8,848 nt of DNA from Fidelibacterota bacterium (GTDB lineage: Bacteria; Fidelibacterota; Marinisomatia; SCGC-AAA003-L08; D37C17), in contig PAJD01000022.1 in the NCBI GenBank assembly GCA_002705605.1, positions 17,368 through 26,215 of the forward strand. The letters are read 5' to 3'. The notes below the pieces were generated by a model that was given only the letters and a program-made list of their open reading frames with translations, did no database searches and was not told the origin of the DNA. Within the stretch, counting starts at the first letter, position 1. Each line of letters opens with the position of its first letter. The position numbers were made by a program, and so were the translations under genes. Below, in pieces: positions 1-6,485 of this stretch.

Positions 1-1265
1 GAACTTTCATATCCACTAAATGGATCTTTCCACTCAACATCCTCAGACCAGGGATCTGCGATATATTTTATACCCTCTAAATTATACTGATAATAATAAT
101 CTCCGTTATCTAAATTTGTTTGATACCACCATAATGTATCCCCGGATAAATTCATAATTTCACCATTTGGAAATTCTTCATTCCATGAACCTTTTATTGA
201 TACGTATTCTTTTCCAGGTGCATAAAGAGCAATAATAACATCATTTCCGTTTATATTTACACCATCTTTAATATTATCTGGTGCCGCTAATTCATTCAAT
301 TCATACTGAAGATAAAAATCTACAAATGAAAATGAAACTCTACTGTTCTTAATAGCCTTTGCAATGATTTCAATATCACCAAATACTCCACTTTCTGGTT
401 GCCATAAATAATCAAAAGAACTGTTATTTAAAGAACTTAGGAGATTTCCATTTATCCATAATTCAATTAAATCAGCATCACTATCACATGAAATATTAAC
501 ATCACCAGTAATTATCTCATTATTGTTTGGTGATAAAAAAGATATAACAGGATCTAATACAGTTGGATTGTAATCTAAATAAATATCATAATAAATAACT
601 TGCCCATTTTCACCTAAATCATAGGTCCCATCATCCCATAAAATTTTAAATTTTAAAGACGAAACGACTTGAGAACCACTTTGAAAAGGATCAAAAGTTA
701 ATGATAAAGTATTTGATGAAACAGAGCTTAAGGGACTTATAACAACACCATTTTCAACATAAGAACCCTCTGGCCAATAATCTGATATTGGTTGCTCATG
801 CCCATTGCCTGAATCAACTGTCCAAACTAAAGAGCCTCCTTGATCAATATTGTTTAAAACGATATCAAAGCTTTCATTTGGAGTAGGATTAAAAGGAGAC
901 CAGTAATAATTTAAACTTATGTGCCAATCTATGCCTATCCCACCATTGTTATCCCAATTATCATTCAAATCAGTAAATACAAAGTCAATTGTTTCAGCAT
1001 CATCAGGTATTTGATGTGTGTATTTCCACCAACCAACTCCATTTACAGGGGAATAAGACATCGCATAATCATCTACATCTTGCCAACCATCATTACCTAA
1101 ATGAACATAAACAGGAAAGGTTGCATTAGGCAAACTGCCTTCAATGGTATTATAATAAATTGTTATTTCTCCACCTGGGACAGGAATTTCTGGCTCCCAA
1201 AAGACATAATTAGAGAGACCAATATTTAGTAGCAGCAAACATATAATATATAATCTAGTTTTCAT
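1..1265 (-). CDS. Secreted alpha-amylase-like protein, N-terminal part (GH13-type; catalytic domain outside window)
   Basis: The frame starts at ATG 1265 and is open to position 1, giving 421 complete codons, so the gene is cut by the window edge. Residues 1-18 are a signal peptide (MKTRLYIICLLLLNIGLS). Residues ~21-118 resemble CBM25/26 starch-binding domains: VPGGEITIYYNT, FPVYVHLGNDGWQ, GWWKYTHQIPDDAETIDFVF and NDNWDNNGG. Residues ~119-235 are a beta-rich E-set-like domain, and ~236-322 an Ig-like domain (VISFLSPNNNEIITGDVNIS, IELWINGNLL). Residues ~325-421 are CBM48/early-set-like: VIIALYAPGKEYVSIKGSWN, NGDYYYQYNLEGIKYIADPW, followed by EWKDPFSG, the pattern that precedes GH13 catalytic barrels in secreted amylases. 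The predicted role is extracellular or surface alpha-glucan (starch or glycogen) breakdown. The GH13 call rests on the N-terminal domains only, because the catalytic residues are not in view. It is last in the operon-like run, 51 bp after the SurA-like gene. Confidence 0.75.
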   Translation of the reverse strand, partial: MKTRLYIICLLLLNIGLSNYVFWEPEIPVPGGEITIYYNTIEGSLPNATFPVYVHLGNDGWQDVDDYAMSYSPVNGVGWWKYTHQIPDDAETIDFVFTDLNDNWDNNGGIGIDWHISLNYYWSPFNPTPNESFDIVLNNIDQGGSLVWTVDSGNGHEQPISDYWPEGSYVENGVVISPLSSVSSNTLSLTFDPFQSGSQVVSSLKFKILWDDGTYDLGENGQVIYYDIYLDYNPTVLDPVISFLSPNNNEIITGDVNISCDSDADLIELWINGNLLSSLNNSSFDYLWQPESGVFGDIEIIAKAIKNSRVSFSFVDFYLQYELNELAAPDNIKDGVNINGNDVIIALYAPGKEYVSIKGSWNEEFPNGEIMNLSGDTLWWYQTNLDNGDYYYQYNLEGIKYIADPWSEDVEWKDPFSGYES

Positions 1266-1316
1266 ATCGGGCAGTAATATACAAATATTATATCAAATTT
1301 TAATTACTCTAATGTT
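1266..1316 (-). promoter_or_regulatory. Longest intergenic gap, with a possible weak promoter
   Basis: This 51-bp AT-rich spacer separates the SurA-like gene from the amylase-like gene. On the minus strand it contains TATAAT (1292-1287), about 21 bases before the ATG. There is no good -35 box (ACATTA at the 17-bp spacing) and no clear Bacteroidetes TAnnTTTG element, although TAATATTTG is close. No hairpin-plus-T-tract terminator and no Shine-Dalgarno sequence are seen. In DNA this AT-rich a TATAAT is easily found by chance. Confidence 0.25.
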
Positions 1317-2759
1317 TTAAAAATTAACCTCTTTTCCATAATCTATAACACTTTTGTTTGTTAAGACTGGAAAAACTGGTACAACCATAGGGTATGGGAC
1401 ACCCTTTTTATAAGCATACAAATCAATATCAGTTAATTCTATTTCATTTAACAAATTAAAATTAATTTTTATTTTTTCAGAATAAGACACCTGTAATGAA
1501 TCGATATATTGATTTAAATAATTATCAATAATAGACTCTGGATTTTCATTAAATTGGTCTAAAGGAAAATTATTACTTTTTAAAAGAGCCTCTAAATGCA
1601 ACCTTGAACTTGTAGCATCACTAAAAATTCTATAATCTTTCATAACTTCATCATTAATATCATAATTATTTTTATATGCTATTTCATTTAAACGCTCATC
1701 TCTAATTAAGTCAACCAGAGCATATTTAAACTGCATACCAAATTCTTTTCTAGATATATTTTGATTTCTAAATACTAATGGATGTTTTGAAATAAGATTA
1801 TCTAAATAGCTCACATTATAGCTATTACCATTTAAAGTGAAAATTTCGTCATAATAATTTATTGAATCACGTTTTGAAAAGACCAAAGAAGAGGAAAGAA
1901 CTTGATCATTAATTAAATTATTTCTATCAATATAATAATTGTAAGCTTCGTTTGCTAATTTCACAAATACATCGCTATTAAATACAACACTATAATCTTT
2001 CATAATTTCTTTAATATAAATATCATACTCTTTAACTTGGGTTAATTCATATAATTTTTGATTAACCATATTTGTATGATTAGAAATTTCATTAGATGTT
2101 ATCAGCGGACTATAAACAAAATCTTTAACCTTAATAAATAAATGCTTATTATCTTTAGCTAAAATTGGTCCAATCACTTGATTCTTAGATAAGGAATTTA
2201 AAAATATTGATTCATGAATAGCGGGATCTTTTTCATAAAAGAAATCCATTTTAATTTCAGGAATTCCTTTAAGATTTAAATAATCCATACAAATATCTTC
2301 AAATTCTATGCCCTGAGCTAAAAGCATATTAATAGAATTTGCAACTGGCTCAGAAGGAATAGAAATAAAATACAAATCATAAACTTTAAGAGAATTTTCT
2401 AAATATTTTTCAATTACCATTGGATTAATATCTATTTTACTATAAACCATATCTTTAAGTAAATAATCTCTCATATATTGCTCTTTTATACCATTTAGAA
2501 AATTATCTGAAAAATTATCTTCAGAAATGTAATCTTCAATTTCAATTGCTAACAATTTTTCAGCAATCAGTGAGTTTAATATAATTTTTTTATGAATTTG
2601 ATTATTTGACTTGCAATAAGATGGTCTTATTGTATACTCTGAGCGAATTATAAAATCATTCTTGGTTATAACCCTATCATTAATCTCAACTAAAATATTA
2701 TTATCAATTGCAAAAACTAATGAGTTAATTATTAAGACTATGAGCAATGTAATTTTCAA
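1317..2759 (-). CDS. SurA/PpiD-like periplasmic chaperone with degenerate parvulin domain
   Basis: A complete 480-residue protein with a signal peptide (residues 1-17, MKITLLIVLIINSLVFA) and no lipobox Cys. Residues ~22-107 resemble the SurA N-terminal chaperone domain: ILVEINDRVITKNDF, then KKIILNSLIAEKLLAIE. Residues ~125-214 follow the parvulin layout: the first strand YDLYFISIPSE, a helix, GIEFEDICMDY, and a final strand segment VIGPILAKDNKHLFIKVKDF. The GGDLG-type motif and the usual active-site His of the first strand are missing, so prolyl isomerase activity is doubtful. Residues ~300-370 look like a second, weaker SurA-N-like segment (IFTLNGNSYNVSYLDNLI, ALVDLIRDERLNEIAYK). The likely role is holding or delivering outer-membrane or secreted proteins in the periplasm, fitting its neighbours. 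The start is TTG, read as Met, since no earlier in-frame ATG exists, the signal peptide begins there, and AAGGA lies 8 bases upstream. The distant C-terminus (MVVPVFPV) is unassigned. Confidence 0.7.
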   Translation of the reverse strand: MKITLLIVLIINSLVFAIDNNILVEINDRVITKNDFIIRSEYTIRPSYCKSNNQIHKKIILNSLIAEKLLAIEIEDYISEDNFSDNFLNGIKEQYMRDYLLKDMVYSKIDINPMVIEKYLENSLKVYDLYFISIPSEPVANSINMLLAQGIEFEDICMDYLNLKGIPEIKMDFFYEKDPAIHESIFLNSLSKNQVIGPILAKDNKHLFIKVKDFVYSPLITSNEISNHTNMVNQKLYELTQVKEYDIYIKEIMKDYSVVFNSDVFVKLANEAYNYYIDRNNLINDQVLSSSLVFSKRDSINYYDEIFTLNGNSYNVSYLDNLISKHPLVFRNQNISRKEFGMQFKYALVDLIRDERLNEIAYKNNYDINDEVMKDYRIFSDATSSRLHLEALLKSNNFPLDQFNENPESIIDNYLNQYIDSLQVSYSEKIKINFNLLNEIELTDIDLYAYKKGVPYPMVVPVFPVLTNKSVIDYGKEVNF

Positions 2760-2767
2760 TAAGTAAT

Positions 2768-2772
2768 TCCTT
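2768..2772 (-). promoter_or_regulatory. Ribosome binding site supporting the TTG start of the SurA-like gene
   Basis: The minus strand reads AAGGA followed by 8 bases (ATTACTTA) and then TTG at 2759-2757. It sits directly after the stop codon of the ASST gene. It is the only convincing Shine-Dalgarno match among the four visible starts, and it decides the TTG start. Confidence 0.6.
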
Positions 2773-5127
2773 TTAATTATCTAATATTAGAGATACTAAA
2801 AATACAATATCTAAAATATTTGTTTGATTATCGCTATTAAGATCAGTAGTTCCTGTATTTCCACTATTACTTAAAACAATATTTACTAAACTAATTACAT
2901 CTACAACATTAACTAATCCATCATTATTTATATCACCAGATAAAATGTCAATCTTATTTACATTATAGATTAAATTTTTATTTGCATACTCATGATGCTC
3001 AGGATAAACAGATAAAGATATAGTAGAAACATTATTTGATATATCATTAGGATAAAAAATAAGTTCTGCTGTTTGATACGGCTCTATTGTAACACTTGAT
3101 TCTTGATTATCAAATAATAATCCAGAAAGATTAGCTGATATATCAGAAAAATTATATTTATATTTATTTCTATAGCCACTATTATTTGTAATAGTGAATT
3201 TTAATTCATTATTTACTTCAATAATATTAGAATCATCAATAATTTTATAATTATCTACTACTACGCTAAAAAGCTCTGGATACATCGATGGAATTTTATA
3301 CGTACGATACCAAAAGGCATGATCAGTGCCTTGATAATTCCATATAACTTCATAATCAGGAGTAATCTCTCTAAGTGTTGGCTCATTTTGACCTAAACCA
3401 TTTCCAAAAGTATAAATCAAATAGTTTCCACTTTCAAGTAATTGAACACTGCCCATTCCACCTCCAAATAAATTTGATGGAAGTTCATATTCCCAAATTG
3501 TTTCACAATATGCATTATCTATTACTCTAACATTTCTAACTCTGCTTGTTGGAAATTCATCACCTACAACATGCTGACTTATATTTCCATTATCAAAAAA
3601 CAATAAAGTACCATCATCAAGTAATTGAATATTATGCTGAAAACTAAAACCTAAATCAGTACATATATTATTATCTCCAGCACCAAATTCAGATGGTAAA
3701 CCCATATTCCAAATAACATTTCCTGATGGGTAAGCAATCTTGCTAATTCTTGATAAATGCCTATGAGAGACATAAATGACGCTTTCTTCTTCATCAAAAT
3801 GAAAAGCATTTGTATGCATCCAATCATATACTCCATTTTCAAAAGCTTGATGCCAAAAACCTCCATATAAGTCGGTGTCTAGCATACTAAAATGATCAAA
3901 TGGACTCCATCTCCAAACTTCATTTCCATCTTCATCCCATTCAACAATTTGTATACCAATATAAGGAAATTCATTTGTTACACCATCAGCTACATAACCC
4001 AAAGCTTGATACAAAAATGTCCAACTCCCTTGATGAATTGGACCTAACTGCGTATAATCTGGCACAAAACCCATATAATTCCCATTATGAATTTGTTTAA
4101 TTTCATGCATATCAACGGCATCTTGAAAATCAACATTATCATCACCATTCAAATCATTGGGTTTTTTCCAAATAATATTTCTGTCAAAATCAATTTTAAT
4201 TCCTGTATTACGCGGCCAGTTTGAACCACTTGATCCATAAATATTACCATTCTCATTGACATGATTCATAATAAAGTTTAAATAACCATCATTCCATATT
4301 TCCTTACCATCTATATCTACAATACCTGTAGCATTAGATGTCATCTCAGTTCCTCCAAAACCACTAAACATTACATATCCATCTTCTACTAAATTTTCGT
4401 TAAATATATCCGATTCACGTTCAGGAAACTTTCTACTTAAAGTCTCAAATATATTTACTCCAATCCAATCATCATAACTATTATCTTGATTTAGCGTTCT
4501 TACTCTCCACCAATAATCTGTATCCCAATCTATAGATGACTTATCAAGGAAAACTAAATCATTAATCAATGTATCTAAAACCATAGAATTAAAAGAATCA
4601 TCTGAGGATATTTGCAAATTATAACCCATACTATTTGGTTGCTGAGCCCATTCAAAAGGAACATGAATTGTTGTCAAACTACTGTAATTTGATGGTCTTA
4701 ATAAAGAATCATTATTGTCTACACATGAATGTAGACAAGTACCAGCGCAATATATTTGATCTAGCACATCTTGATTTAACTCAAATCCATAATTTGCCCA
4801 TTGATCTGAAGGATAATAATCACATATTGATTGAGCTGGAGCATTAACTACGCTACCCCAACCTGACCAATTATCAGCTGGACCGCTAACAGCCACTACA
4901 TACTCGTATGTTCCATTGCTAATGTCTAAACTACCTTCCCATATTCCATCTTGATTATCATCATTCAATGAAACTCCCCATCCAGCCCAATTATTCCAAC
5001 TTCCATTTATAACTACGGCAGGATAATCAGTATTAGGAAAATTAGAATTACTCATATCTATATAAAAATTAACTGTTGCTGTAAAAGCAAATGAAACAAT
5101 AATATAAAAATTGATTATTTTACTCAT
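2773..5127 (-). CDS. Secreted modular arylsulfotransferase (ASST) family protein with dockerin-like tail
   Basis: A complete 784-residue protein with a short signal peptide (residues 1-17, MSKIINFYIIVSFAFTA). Residues ~18-118 form an E-set/carbohydrate-binding-like domain (VINGSWNNWAGWGVSLNDD, DGIWEGSLDI, NGTYEYVV, DNWSGWG). Residues ~142-232 are FN3-like (YNLQISSDDSF, DTDYWWRVRT). Residues ~245-612 read as an ASST propeller: MHEIKQIHNGNYMG (H341), DWMHTNAFHF (H438), IYVSHRHLSRI (R456) and FQHNIQLLDDGTLL (H498). In E. coli AssT the catalytic set is H252, H356, R374 and H436. The H-to-R spacing of 18 is the same here, supporting PAPS-independent transfer of sulfate from aryl sulfates to phenols. 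Residues ~622-723 are Ig-like, and 731-784 are dockerin-like. The start lies 3 bp after the previous stop, with no clear ribosome binding site. True donor and acceptor are unknown, and a non-enzymatic propeller remains possible. Confidence 0.82.
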   Translation of the reverse strand: MSKIINFYIIVSFAFTATVNFYIDMSNSNFPNTDYPAVVINGSWNNWAGWGVSLNDDNQDGIWEGSLDISNGTYEYVVAVSGPADNWSGWGSVVNAPAQSICDYYPSDQWANYGFELNQDVLDQIYCAGTCLHSCVDNNDSLLRPSNYSSLTTIHVPFEWAQQPNSMGYNLQISSDDSFNSMVLDTLINDLVFLDKSSIDWDTDYWWRVRTLNQDNSYDDWIGVNIFETLSRKFPERESDIFNENLVEDGYVMFSGFGGTEMTSNATGIVDIDGKEIWNDGYLNFIMNHVNENGNIYGSSGSNWPRNTGIKIDFDRNIIWKKPNDLNGDDNVDFQDAVDMHEIKQIHNGNYMGFVPDYTQLGPIHQGSWTFLYQALGYVADGVTNEFPYIGIQIVEWDEDGNEVWRWSPFDHFSMLDTDLYGGFWHQAFENGVYDWMHTNAFHFDEEESVIYVSHRHLSRISKIAYPSGNVIWNMGLPSEFGAGDNNICTDLGFSFQHNIQLLDDGTLLFFDNGNISQHVVGDEFPTSRVRNVRVIDNAYCETIWEYELPSNLFGGGMGSVQLLESGNYLIYTFGNGLGQNEPTLREITPDYEVIWNYQGTDHAFWYRTYKIPSMYPELFSVVVDNYKIIDDSNIIEVNNELKFTITNNSGYRNKYKYNFSDISANLSGLLFDNQESSVTIEPYQTAELIFYPNDISNNVSTISLSVYPEHHEYANKNLIYNVNKIDILSGDINNDGLVNVVDVISLVNIVLSNSGNTGTTDLNSDNQTNILDIVFLVSLILDN
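2776..2937 (-). other. Dockerin type I-like tail with two calcium loops
   Basis: Residues 731-784 of the ASST-like protein. Two 12-residue EF-hand-type loops are visible: D732-x-N734-x-D736-G-L-V-N-V-V-D743 and D762-x-N764-x-D766-N-Q-T-N-I-L-D773. Each is followed by a hydrophobic helix (ISLVNIVL, IVFLVSLIL). This is the dockerin duplication. In clostridial cellulosomes dockerins bind cohesins, but no cohesin is visible in this window. In this type of organism such tails also end proteins with no known scaffold. Confidence 0.8.
4715..4738 (-). repeat. Intragenic inverted repeat (8-bp arms, 8-nt loop)
   Basis: TTGTCTAC (4715-4722) and GTAGACAA (4731-4738) are perfect reverse complements around an 8-base loop. 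The hairpin lies in the linker between the first domain and the FN3-like domain of the ASST gene, in codons for the Cys-rich CLHSCVDNN stretch. It is not followed by a T tract on the transcribed strand, so it is not a typical terminator. It could influence mRNA folding or be chance in AT-rich DNA. Confidence 0.5.
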
Positions 5128-5130
5128 AAA

Positions 5131-6180
5131 TTAAAACGAAAATTTAAATGTATACAAATGAACGTCTCCTAAAATACCCATTGTTTTATAGGTATAATCC
5201 AAATCAAAAAAGTTAAAATCAGATAAATATATTCTTAATCCACCACCATATGTTAATCCATATTCTGAATCTTTTAAAAATAAGCCCTTATACCCACCAC
5301 GTAAAAACAGATTTAACTTTCCAGGCTGAATATAAGTTAGCTGCGTTCCTATATTTATTGATTCATTGTTGTTGTTTGGATGTAATGCATCTGCAGCTAC
5401 AAGCAATCTTAAATTATTAGTATAAATAGGTTGTACTGAAAACCCCAATCTGAAAATTAATGGTAATTCCCATTCTGATGTATTGTATAAACCTTCAACA
5501 TCATCAAAATTACCATATTCATCTGGATTAGGATCTATAGGAACAAGCAAATCCATTCCATCATATCTTAATCTTGTTCCATAATTTGAAATACTCATAC
5601 CTATTTTCATTCCTTGATTTCTTTTACCTGTAACTGAGAAAAAATCAGTTGTTACTAATACTCCTAAATCAAAGGCCATTGCGTTAGCATTCATATGCCA
5701 AATATTAGATGATATATACTTAGCACTTGCTCCAAAAGAAAACCAATTAACTATTCTTCTCCCATATGATATACTCGCTGCAAATTCGCTTGCAGAATAA
5801 TACTCCCCAGTTCCTTCTGGAGAAGCAACAGTTGTAACTGCCTCATCTCCATAATCCATATAATTCATTGTTAGAGCTAGGGTTCCATATAATGGATAAT
5901 TAATAGCAACTCCAGCGTAAATATTATTAATACCTACAATCCATGGTTGATACATAAACATCGTTTGCTTATTTTGTATATAAGCTAATCCTGCAGGATT
6001 CCAATAAGCTGAAGAAACATCATTTGCAACACTAACATATGCTCCTCCCATAGAGGTTGCAGCACTGCCAATATCAAGTTCTAAAAAATTTGCTCCTGTC
6101 GTACCATTACCATTAATCTCAATAGCCATTAAGCTAGTTGAAAACAATATAACTAAATAATATGAAATTCTTTTTTTCAT
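5131..6180 (-). CDS. PorV/PorQ-family outer-membrane beta-barrel protein
   Basis: A complete 349-residue protein. Residues 1-19 are a signal peptide (MKKR, hydrophobic core, SLMA). The mature start holds the family signature: GTTGANFLELDIGSAATSMG, GAYVSVANDVSSAYWNPAGLA (residues ~26-66). Alternating beta strands follow, then an acidic Asp/Pro/Asn-rich loop (~215-235), and the chain ends in FKFSF with a terminal Phe, the usual Bam-recognition signal. The family is related to FadL-type barrels. In Bacteroidetes, PorV carries T9SS cargo from the translocon to the attachment complex; PorQ and other paralogues have related or unknown roles. The start ATG overlaps the TGA of the upstream T9SS-sorted protein, which implies translational coupling and a functional link. 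No Shine-Dalgarno sequence is visible close to the start. Whether this is PorV itself or a paralogue cannot be told from the sequence; such genes are often multi-copy. Confidence 0.85.
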   Translation of the reverse strand: MKKRISYYLVILFSTSLMAIEINGNGTTGANFLELDIGSAATSMGGAYVSVANDVSSAYWNPAGLAYIQNKQTMFMYQPWIVGINNIYAGVAINYPLYGTLALTMNYMDYGDEAVTTVASPEGTGEYYSASEFAASISYGRRIVNWFSFGASAKYISSNIWHMNANAMAFDLGVLVTTDFFSVTGKRNQGMKIGMSISNYGTRLRYDGMDLLVPIDPNPDEYGNFDDVEGLYNTSEWELPLIFRLGFSVQPIYTNNLRLLVAADALHPNNNNESINIGTQLTYIQPGKLNLFLRGGYKGLFLKDSEYGLTYGGGLRIYLSDFNFFDLDYTYKTMGILGDVHLYTFKFSF

Positions 6181-6485
6181 TTAACTATTGCAAACTTTCC
6201 AAGAGCATATTTTTCATTAATTTTAGATTGAACATGATATATATAAATACCTGCAGCGACCTCTAAGCCTTCATTACTCAATAAATCCCAATATGCTTTT
6301 CCATCATCATAACTATTGTTAACATCAATCGTATTTACAAGCACTCCACTTACTGTAAATATTTTTATTTCACACATAGCTGGCAAGTGTGTAAACATAA
6401 TTTTTCTTTCTTGATTTTGATTTGGATTTGAAAAGGCTTCTTCCATTAAATTTGTTGCAACATATGGATTAGGAACTACTTTTAT
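6177..6485 (-). other. T9SS type A-like C-terminal sorting domain
   Basis: These are the last ~102 residues of the large secreted protein. The visible hallmarks are a PNPY motif after a run of hydrophobic residues, an FTxLP segment, an IKIFTVSGxLV strand, a WDLLSNEGLEVAAG segment and a final GKFAIVK. The pattern matches the Ig-like sorting domain family that is recognised by the type IX secretion machinery and usually removed at the cell surface. Identification is by motif reading only. Confidence 0.85.

Noticed and set aside
1266..1316. Terminator or riboswitch between the SurA-like and amylase-like genes
   Set aside because: The 51-bp spacer has no GC-rich stem followed by a T tract and is too short for a known riboswitch.
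3651..3866. 71-codon open frame on the minus strand in another frame
   Set aside because: It lies wholly inside the ASST gene, whose frame has recognisable domains, and its product has no signature of its own.
3900..4100. 66-codon plus-strand open frame
   Set aside because: It is antisense to the ASST catalytic domain, and its His/Leu/Gln-rich composition is what reverse reading of AT-rich coding DNA gives.
4635..4847. 70-codon plus-strand open frame
   Set aside because: It is antisense to the N-terminal domains of the ASST protein and shows no coding signature.
6177..6180. Possible frameshift joining the T9SS protein and the PorV-like gene
   Set aside because: The first protein ends in a complete sorting domain (GKFAIVK) and the second starts with a proper signal peptide, so the 4-bp overlap is ordinary coupling.
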